From contig CAVHDO010000017.1 of the NCBI GenBank assembly GCA_963634795.1, forward strand, positions 1 through 18,366: DNA of 18,366 nucleotides, in the 5' to 3' direction. Source of the stretch: UBA1822 sp963634795. GTDB taxonomy: Bacteria > Bacillota > Negativicutes > Veillonellales > Dialisteraceae. A program made the translations under genes and the position numbers. Within the stretch, counting starts at the first letter, position 1. The number at the start of each line of letters is the position of its first letter. Of the stretch, positions 12,981 to 18,366 are shown one piece after another. Below the pieces are notes generated by a model. The model was not told the DNA's origin. It saw only the letters and a list, made by a program, of their open reading frames with translations, and did no database searches.

Positions 12981-13028
12981 AGCATACAAAAAGGAGCTGT
13001 GAAAAAATCACAGCTCCTTTTGTATGCT
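12981..13028. terminator. Bidirectional terminator between the secreted protein gene and TonB receptor 2
   Basis: GGAGCTGTGA and TCACAGCTCC form a 10-bp stem around an A-rich loop, with AAAAA on the left and TTTT on the right, so both strands have a U-tract. The inverted repeat extends outwards through GCATAC/GTATGC. It lies 5 bp from the receptor stop and serves the convergent gene as well. The core matches that of the TonB receptor 1 terminator. Confidence 0.93.
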
Positions 13029-13033
13029 TGCTA

Positions 13034-15046
13034 TCAGAATTTATACCGATAGGAGAGGAGATAATTGAAAGGCGTCGAGTAGTAATCGCTCGAGGTGTGA
13101 CTCGTGACGTCCTGGCGATCGAGGACATTGTCAATCGTCAGCAGGACATCGCTTTCCGCATTCGGCGAGTACTTCGCGCTGAAGGTGGTCACGAGATACG
13201 GTTTCTGGTCATAGGAGTGCGACGAGGTCGGGCTCATGACGCGATCGGCGAGGTAGGTGAAATTGAGTGCCGTGGACCATTTTCCTTTTTCGTAAGCGAC
13301 GCCGCCATTCAGAAGGAAGCGGCCGAGCGAACGATCCCAGTAAGTTTTGGCGGTTGTTTTTTTCGATGTTTGTTTGGATTCCGGATCCTGCCAAGTGAGG
13401 CCGGCATGCCAAGAGAATCCGTTTCTTTGTTTGCCGCGGACGGAGAGCTCGACGCCTTGGTTTCGGAAATCTTCATTGACGGCATACCAATGACCTGTGA
13501 GCCTTCCAGTTGTGATTTTAGAGAAAGAAATATTGTCTTTAATGCGCTCGGAGAAGAAGGCAATTTTGTATTGCCGGTTTTCTGTTTCCATTTTCCAGCC
13601 GAGTTCGTAATGCGTGCCTTTTTGCGGTTCAAGGGTCGGATCGCCGATAATCAGAGTGGTGCTTGTGATACCGGAACCGGAATACATTTGTGAGAGTGTC
13701 GGCAGGACGAAGGATTGGCCGACGGAGGCATAGATGCTTTGCGTATCGTTGAGTTTGTGCAAGTATTGCGTTTGTGCGCTGATATTATGGAAATTTTGCG
13801 TAGAGGCATAGGTCCAAGTGCCTCGGAGGCCGACAGAGAGATTGTCTTTTTTGGACAGCTTTCCATCCCAAGAAGCAAAGAGAGCCGCTATATTTCGTCC
13901 TTCATCCTTGTCTTCGTCGGAAATGGTCTCTCGAACGAGGGAGCCGCCGAAAAGGAAAGTATGAGCGCTGTTTTTGTTCCAGATTTTTTGGGCGTCGAAG
14001 CCATAGGTACGGTTGGTTTCTTCTGATGCGCCGTATACGATGGGGTCGTTTTTTGTTCCGTATTTGTCGTAATAATCTGTTTCTTTCGATTTCAATTTGT
14101 TTTGATTAAAGAAGACATGCCCGGATAGGCCGGCCAAATCTTTGAAATTGAGTTGGATGAAATCTTTGTCACGGGTGTAAGTACGGTCGTAACGCGCTTT
14201 GCCATTCATGTCGGTGTATCCGTCTTTGGTGATGTCGGCATAGCGGTAGGACCAGTTGACGATGGATTGATTATGATTATAAAGGAGGTCGATCTTGTCA
14301 TTGAATCGATAGGTCAGCAGGAAATCATTTTTTTCCGATCCCAAGAAGTTTTGTTGCATATGGGCCGGCACTTTAGTGCTACTGGTCGATGTGAAAGAGG
14401 TCGCGTAGTCGGAAGCCACGCCGATTTCGCCCCATTTGTTGTAATTGTAGGCAAAAGAGAGCTTATCTGTACCGGCGGAAATTTTATAATCCTGACGGCC
14501 GTAGTTGCCGAGGCCCACTTGAACCTGATTGGGCAGGACTTTTTTTGTGATGATATTGATGACGCCGCCGGTGGCTTGGCTACCGTGCATGACGGCTGCG
14601 CCGCCGCGGACGACTTCGACTCTTTCCACAGCTGCGGTGGGAATGCCTTCGAGATTATACAGATTGCGCCAGTTGATTGGGGTGCCGTTCAGCATGACGA
14701 CAGTTCCGTTTTCCACGCCGCGGAACATAAGTTTACTCGTCATGGAGGAAACGGAAGCGCCGTTCGGCCCCATGCCGGATTGGACGACGCCGTCGAGATA
14801 CTGGAGTGCGGTGAACATATTGTCTGCGCCGGTCTGCTCGATTTCTGTGGCGGTGTAGGTCTGGGTGCTGGCCGCGATGTCCAGATCGTTTTTCTCGTAG
14901 CGGTTTGCCGTGACGAGAATGGGATCGAGTTCGTAGTCATAGGAGGCATTACCCCCCCCCGTACTCTCTGCATAAATAGTCTGTGCGCCAGTCGCCGCAG
15001 CGGCCAGAAGGGTCGCCAGGATGAGAGTCTGTGTCCGTTTTTTCAT
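13034..15046 (-). CDS. TonB-dependent outer-membrane receptor, candidate phase-variable gene
   Basis: 670 residues, the usual length for siderophore, haem or cobalamin receptors; ligand unknown. The signal peptide spans 1-26 (cleavage IYA-ES), and the TonB box is DPILVTA at 41-47. The plug (about 50-165) has LNGTPINWRNLYNLEGIP, VERVEVVRGGAAVMHGSQA and GGVINIITKK. The barrel ends in LLSYRYKF with a C-terminal Phe. Directly after the signal peptide, T29-G32 are encoded by a run of nine G. At this length the gene is in frame; ten G give TAA at once and eight G give a stop after about 75 codons. A GAGG-containing sequence lies upstream of the ATG but is weaker than for receptor 1. No TonB, ExbB, ABC transporter or regulator gene is adjacent. 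Divergent from argG. Confidence 0.94.
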   Translation of the reverse strand: MKKRTQTLILATLLAAAATGAQTIYAESTGGGNASYDYELDPILVTANRYEKNDLDIAASTQTYTATEIEQTGADNMFTALQYLDGVVQSGMGPNGASVSSMTSKLMFRGVENGTVVMLNGTPINWRNLYNLEGIPTAAVERVEVVRGGAAVMHGSQATGGVINIITKKVLPNQVQVGLGNYGRQDYKISAGTDKLSFAYNYNKWGEIGVASDYATSFTSTSSTKVPAHMQQNFLGSEKNDFLLTYRFNDKIDLLYNHNQSIVNWSYRYADITKDGYTDMNGKARYDRTYTRDKDFIQLNFKDLAGLSGHVFFNQNKLKSKETDYYDKYGTKNDPIVYGASEETNRTYGFDAQKIWNKNSAHTFLFGGSLVRETISDEDKDEGRNIAALFASWDGKLSKKDNLSVGLRGTWTYASTQNFHNISAQTQYLHKLNDTQSIYASVGQSFVLPTLSQMYSGSGITSTTLIIGDPTLEPQKGTHYELGWKMETENRQYKIAFFSERIKDNISFSKITTGRLTGHWYAVNEDFRNQGVELSVRGKQRNGFSWHAGLTWQDPESKQTSKKTTAKTYWDRSLGRFLLNGGVAYEKGKWSTALNFTYLADRVMSPTSSHSYDQKPYLVTTFSAKYSPNAESDVLLTIDNVLDRQDVTSHTSSDYYSTPFNYLLSYRYKF
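14952..14960. repeat. C9 (coding strand G9) tract in TonB receptor 2
   Basis: Nine G on the coding strand, in codons 29-32, between signal peptide and TonB box. G9 is in frame (on), G10 gives an immediate TAA, and G8 leads to a stop near 14740. Confidence 0.95.
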
Positions 15047-15115
15047 TCAGATTCCTCTTTTCTTTGAAATTCTCGGCGCTCGTTTCTCATCCGCGCGCCA
15101 TCGGACTCGGCAAGA

Positions 15116-15152
15116 ATTTGCCATACTTAGGAAATTATACAATATTTGCCAT
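15116..15152. promoter_or_regulatory. Direct repeat ATTTGCCAT flanking the receptor 2 -10 region
   Basis: ATTTGCCAT occurs at 15116-15124 and 15144-15152, 28 bp apart, on either side of the -10 box of TonB receptor 2. This could be a regulator binding site; no matching known consensus comes to mind. Confidence 0.4.
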
Positions 15153-15162
15153 TTTATAGCAA
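15134..15162 (-). promoter_or_regulatory. Promoter of TonB receptor 2
   Basis: On the minus strand, TTGCTA (15157-15162) and a perfect TATAAT (15134-15139) are separated by 17 bp. The leader is about 80 nt. Unlike the receptor 1 promoter, the spacing is normal. The surroundings are very AT-rich. Confidence 0.7.
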
Positions 15163-15283
15163 GAAATTTATAATAAAATCCAAAGATATAAAGTATATTT
15201 ACATTTAATAGACGGAAAGCAAGTGCGGCCGGCAAGGGAATTTTGACGGGCGGAGATGGCGTTGTGGATTTATGCATGGCTTA

Positions 15284-15297
15284 TGTAAATTTATACA
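15284..15297. promoter_or_regulatory. Possible ARG box upstream of argGH
   Basis: TGTAAATTTATACA has palindromic ends and fits about 10 of 14 positions of the ArgR/AhrC consensus TGAATAATTATTCA when A/T exchanges in the centre are allowed. It is about 120 bp upstream of the argG -10. Weak on its own in AT-rich DNA. Confidence 0.35.
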
Positions 15298-15394
15298 ATC
15301 GTGCCCAATGGAAACGGATTCTCAGAAAGCGCGTTTCTTTTATTTCTTTACTTGAGATAACAGCGACGGGAAGAAAATCAATTTCCTTTTTTGC

Positions 15395-15424
15395 TTGCAA
15401 GATTTATACATTTTGCTGTATAAT
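15395..15424 (+). promoter_or_regulatory. Promoter of argG-argH, with an overlapping dyad
   Basis: TTGCAA (15395-15400) and a perfect TATAAT (15419-15424) with an 18-bp spacer. A perfect inverted repeat TTATACA-N6-TGTATAA (15404-15423) overlaps the -10 and could be an operator. The start near 15431 leaves about 65 nt of leader. Confidence 0.7.
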
Positions 15425-15495
15425 AACAAAATGCTTTTATAAAAAAATCGGCGACCGGGCCGAGAGTGGATTTGTCAGGAAAGGCGGCTTATCAA

Positions 15496-16740
15496 ATGGC
15501 GGAAGTCAAGAAAGTGGTTTTGGCGTATTCGGGCGGATTGGATACGTCCTGCATCATTCCGTGGCTCAAGGAAAATTATGATTGCGAAGTGATCGCGTGC
15601 ACGGTGAATCTGGGTCAGCCGGAGGATTTCGACGCGATTCATCAGAAGGCGCTCGATTCCGGCGCGGATGTCGCGGTGACGATTGACGCACGGAAGGAAT
15701 TTATCGAAGAATATGCGTATCAGGTGCTGCGGGCGGACGGGCGTTACGAGGGGAAATATTTGCTCGGGACGTCGATTGCGCGGCCGCTGATTGGGAAAAT
15801 TTTGGTGGATGTCGCCAAGGAATACGGCGCGGATGCGGTTTCTCACGGCGCGACGGGCAAGGGAAACGATCAGGTGCGTTTCGAGCTGGCGGTGAAGGCT
15901 TTGAATCCGCATTTGACGATCATTGCGCCGTGGCGTCTGTGGACGATCAAGTCCCGCGAGGATGCGATGGCATATGCGGCGGCGCACCACGTGCCGATCC
16001 AGATGTACGACGAAAAGCAGACGGACGAGGAGAAGGCGGCGCAGAAATATCCGTACTCCATGGATTGGAATATCTGGCATTTGTCGCATGAGGGTGACGA
16101 TTTGGAAAATCCGGCGAACGCGCCGCACAAGGATATGTTTCTGGTGACCTGCGACCCGGAGGACGCGAAGGACGAGCCGGAGCTCATCACTTTGTCTTTT
16201 GAAAAGGGTGTGCCGGTCGCGCTGGATGGGAAGAAACTGTCCGGACTGGAGATGATCGAAGCGCTGAATGCGATTGGCGCGCGGAACGGGATTGGCATCG
16301 ACGACATCGTGGAAAATCGCCTCGTGGGGATGAAGTCCCGCGGCGTGTACGAAAATCCGGGCGCGGCGATTCTTTTCTACGCGCATCGCGAATTGGAATA
16401 TTTGTGTCTCGACCGCGCGACGCTGCATTTCAAGGAATCGGCGGCGATTCGTTACAGTGAGCTCGTCTATGATGGGATGTGGTTTGCGCCGCTCCGCGAA
16501 GCGCTTCAGGCGTTTGCGGATGAGACGTCGAAGACGGTGACGGGCGAGGTGACGCTGCGTCTGTATAAAGGAAATATCATGTCGCACGGCGCGAAGTCTC
16601 CGTATTCGCTCTACAATGAGGAATTTGTCACTTTCGGCGAGGACGATGTGTACAATCAGGCCGATGCGGGCGGTTTCATCAATCTTTTCGGACTCCCGCT
16701 CACGATTCGCGCGCTGATGAAGGAAAAGAACGAAAAATGA
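15496..16740 (+). CDS. argG: Argininosuccinate synthase
   Basis: Joins citrulline and aspartate with ATP to argininosuccinate, the penultimate step of arginine synthesis. From the ATG at 15496 it has 414 residues, in line with the 395-415 usual for bacterial ArgG. AYSGGLDTS near the N-terminus (10-18) is the PP-loop that binds ATP; GATGKGNDQVRFEL binds citrulline and aspartate; SPYSLYNEEFVTFGEDDVYNQADAGGFINLFGL-type C-terminal segments are typical. A GTG at 15466 would add 10 residues (MDLSGKAAYQ), but the ATG has GGCGG 8 nt upstream and gives the standard MAEVKKVVLAYSGG start. argH follows with a 4-nt overlap. ArgR-type repression is likely, supported only by weak operator candidates upstream. 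Confidence 0.96.
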   Translation: MAEVKKVVLAYSGGLDTSCIIPWLKENYDCEVIACTVNLGQPEDFDAIHQKALDSGADVAVTIDARKEFIEEYAYQVLRADGRYEGKYLLGTSIARPLIGKILVDVAKEYGADAVSHGATGKGNDQVRFELAVKALNPHLTIIAPWRLWTIKSREDAMAYAAAHHVPIQMYDEKQTDEEKAAQKYPYSMDWNIWHLSHEGDDLENPANAPHKDMFLVTCDPEDAKDEPELITLSFEKGVPVALDGKKLSGLEMIEALNAIGARNGIGIDDIVENRLVGMKSRGVYENPGAAILFYAHRELEYLCLDRATLHFKESAAIRYSELVYDGMWFAPLREALQAFADETSKTVTGEVTLRLYKGNIMSHGAKSPYSLYNEEFVTFGEDDVYNQADAGGFINLFGLPLTIRALMKEKNEK

Positions 16741-18164
16741 GTGAAACGATGTGGGGCGGCCGCTTTTCCAAGGCGGAGGAAAAATCCACGGAAGATTTCA
16801 ATGCGTCGATTTCTTTCGACCGGCGGATGTATCGCGAGGACATTGCGGGTTCGCTGGCGCACGCGAAAATGCTTTGCGCGCACAAAATTATTTCCGAGGA
16901 GGATTTTCGCGCGATTTCCGAGGGATTGTCGGAGATACGGAAACGGATTGACGCCGGCGATTTCGATTTTTCCGTCGCGCTCGAAGACATTCATATGAAT
17001 ATCGAAAAGCGGCTGACGGAGGCCATCGGGGACGCGGGCGCGCGGCTTCACACGGCGCGGAGCCGCAACGATCAGACGGCGGTGGACACGCATATGTACG
17101 TGCGTCGCCACATCGGCCTCCTCGCGGAAAAACTCACGGCGGTCTGCGAAGCGCTCCTCTTCGTTTCCCAAAAATACGGCGATGTGATTCTGCCGGGATA
17201 CACGCATTTGCAGCGGGCGCAACCGGTGCTCTTCGCGCATCATATGCTCGCGTATTTTGCGATGCTGTCGCGCGATTTCCGGCGCCTTGAAGATTGTTTC
17301 GCCATGGCGGACATCTCGCCCCTGGGCGCGGCGGCGCTGGCCGGGACGACGTATCCGACAGATCCTTTGGAAACGGCGAAGGAATTGCATTTTTCCAAAT
17401 GTTACGGAAACAGTCTCGACGCCGTCTCGGATCGCGATTATCTTATGGAATTTCTGTCGTTCGCTTCGATTTGCATGGTGCATTTGTCGCGCCTTTCCGA
17501 AGAATTGATTCTCTGGAGCACGAGTGAATTTCATTTCATTGAGCTCGACGACGGCTATTGCACGGGCAGCTCCATCATGCCGCAGAAAAAGAATCCGGAC
17601 ATCTGCGAGCTCATTCGCGGCAAGACGGGTCGCACCATCGGACATCTCGTGGCGCTTCTGACGACGATGAAGGGATTGCCGCTCGCGTACAACAAAGATA
17701 TGCAGGAAGACAAAGAAGGCGTCTTCGATGCGATTGACACCCTCGGCTTTGCGCTCGATATTTACGCGGGGATGCTCAGGACGATGACCGTCTGCGGCGA
17801 TCACACAAGAGCCGTCCTCGCCTCCGATTTCTCCAACGCGACGGATATGGCCGATTATCTCGCGAAAAAAGGCCTCCCCTTCCGCAAAGCGCACGCCGTC
17901 GTGGGTCGCGCCGTCGCCCAGTGCATCGAGCAGAAAAAAGTTCTCACCGATTTGACGCTCGCCGAATTCCAAGAAATGAGCCCGCTCTTCGAGGAAGACA
18001 TTTACGAAGCCCTCGATATCGAAAATTGCGTCAGAAACAGAAACGCCTACGGCGGTACCAGCCCGGCGCAAGTGGCACGGCAACAAGAAGAAGCGGCAGC
18101 GGAGATCGAACGGATGAAACAAATAACGGCGAAGTGGCAGGAAGTCAGCGCGTTTTTGAATTAA
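16737..18164 (+). CDS. argH: Argininosuccinate lyase
   Basis: Splits argininosuccinate into arginine and fumarate, the last step of arginine synthesis. 475 residues, family norm about 460. WGGRFSK at the N-terminus, HTARSRNDQ (substrate-binding), GYTHLQRAQP (general acid/base His region) and GSSIMPQKKNPD, whose S278/S279 include the catalytic serine of the fumarase/aspartase superfamily signature. The start ATG overlaps the argG stop (ATGA), so the two are translationally coupled. An AAGGAAAAG stretch lies further upstream than ideal, which fits coupling. A strong terminator follows 17 nt after the stop. The fully intact core motifs argue for an active enzyme. Confidence 0.97.
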   Translation: MSETMWGGRFSKAEEKSTEDFNASISFDRRMYREDIAGSLAHAKMLCAHKIISEEDFRAISEGLSEIRKRIDAGDFDFSVALEDIHMNIEKRLTEAIGDAGARLHTARSRNDQTAVDTHMYVRRHIGLLAEKLTAVCEALLFVSQKYGDVILPGYTHLQRAQPVLFAHHMLAYFAMLSRDFRRLEDCFAMADISPLGAAALAGTTYPTDPLETAKELHFSKCYGNSLDAVSDRDYLMEFLSFASICMVHLSRLSEELILWSTSEFHFIELDDGYCTGSSIMPQKKNPDICELIRGKTGRTIGHLVALLTTMKGLPLAYNKDMQEDKEGVFDAIDTLGFALDIYAGMLRTMTVCGDHTRAVLASDFSNATDMADYLAKKGLPFRKAHAVVGRAVAQCIEQKKVLTDLTLAEFQEMSPLFEEDIYEALDIENCVRNRNAYGGTSPAQVARQQEEAAAEIERMKQITAKWQEVSAFLN

Positions 18165-18181
18165 TCGATTGGATTTTTTGG

Positions 18182-18219
18182 AAAGATTGCGAATCATTTG
18201 TTGTTCGCAATCTTTTTTT
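18182..18219 (+). terminator. Rho-independent terminator of argG-argH
   Basis: AAAGATTGCGAA and TTCGCAATCTTT pair perfectly over 12 bp, with a 10-nt loop and a T-run. Unlike the lysS and MerR terminators it does not share the CACTYC core. Confidence 0.95.
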
Positions 18220-18233
18220 GCTTGGCTGTTTTG

Positions 18234-18278
18234 TTAGGCAGGATTGAGACGTCAGACGGTCAGACATCAGACGTCAGA
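18234..18278. repeat. Mosaic spacer module: GGCAGGATTGAGA leader plus TCAGAC heptamers (copy 5)
   Basis: GGCAGGATTGAGA is followed by CGTCAGA, CGGTCAGA, CATCAGA, CGTCAGA and TTTTAG. It matches 10278-10320 almost base for base and starts within 20 bp of the argH terminator. Confidence 0.88.
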
Positions 18279-18285
18279 TTTTAGC

Positions 18286-18366
18286 GGTGTCGCTTCGCGA
18301 CATTTTTATATTGCGCCTTCGGCGACCCATCATCCGCCCTTCGGGCACCTTCCTCCAAAGGAAGGC
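18286..18366. repeat. Hairpin-cluster repeat module (copy 4, inverted), cut by the window end
   Basis: GTCGC-TTC-GCGAC (18289-18301), CGCC-TTC-GGCG (18314-18324), GCCC-TTC-GGGC (18336-18346) and CCTTCC/GGAAGG (18348-18365). Same orientation as copy 3, but without the nested 25-bp hairpin, so here the simpler form is seen. In the third hairpin both arms have changed relative to the GGCGC/GCGCC of the other copies, which keeps the pairing. Confidence 0.85.

Overview
The window looks like a chromosomal segment of a diderm Firmicute, most likely a member of the Negativicutes (Selenomonas/Dialister/Veillonella-type bacteria). Two TonB-dependent outer-membrane receptors with signal peptides sit next to genes of Firmicute style: AAGGAGG ribosome binding sites, sigma-A promoters, a greA-lysS operon and a fold-I ornithine decarboxylase. 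The assignment rests on gene content only. I see no rRNA, tRNA, CRISPR array, insertion sequence or phage gene.

Layout. An ornithine decarboxylase (83-2173) is followed by a repeat-filled spacer, then by greA-lysS (2831-5246) behind a near-consensus promoter. LysS carries an extra C-terminal tRNA-binding domain. A second repeat-filled spacer lies between lysS and a convergent 950-residue TonB receptor (6006-8858, minus). That receptor is divergent from a MerR/BmrR-type regulator (9246-10103). The receptor promoter has the 19-bp spacer with an internal dyad that is typical of MerR-controlled promoters. After a third repeat spacer comes a three-gene overlapping operon (10567-11664): a RelB/DinJ-like ribbon-helix-helix protein, an unassigned 80-residue protein and a short zeta-toxin-like kinase, with a secreted protein of unknown function directly behind (11695-12744). 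A fourth repeat spacer with a bidirectional terminator separates this from a second, convergent TonB receptor (13034-15046, minus). Divergent from that is the arginine operon argG-argH (15496-18164), followed by a terminator and a fifth repeat spacer that runs off the window.

Three themes stand out. First, the toxin-antitoxin operon is laid out like omega-epsilon-zeta (repressor, antitoxin, kinase toxin) but seems to be built from different proteins. Second, the only two long G/C homopolymers I see both lie in the nutrient-uptake modules. G9 sits just behind the signal peptide of TonB receptor 2, where one base more or less ends the protein early, and C13 sits at the 3' end of the MerR gene. 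This suggests phase-variable outer-membrane uptake. Third, all five spacers downstream of gene 3' ends carry a mosaic repeat family, whereas the two divergent promoter spacers do not. The family combines tandem arrays with a strict 7-bp period but several unrelated unit sequences, and clusters of tiny hairpins whose 3-nt loop is GAA or GGA, or the complement TTC or TCC.
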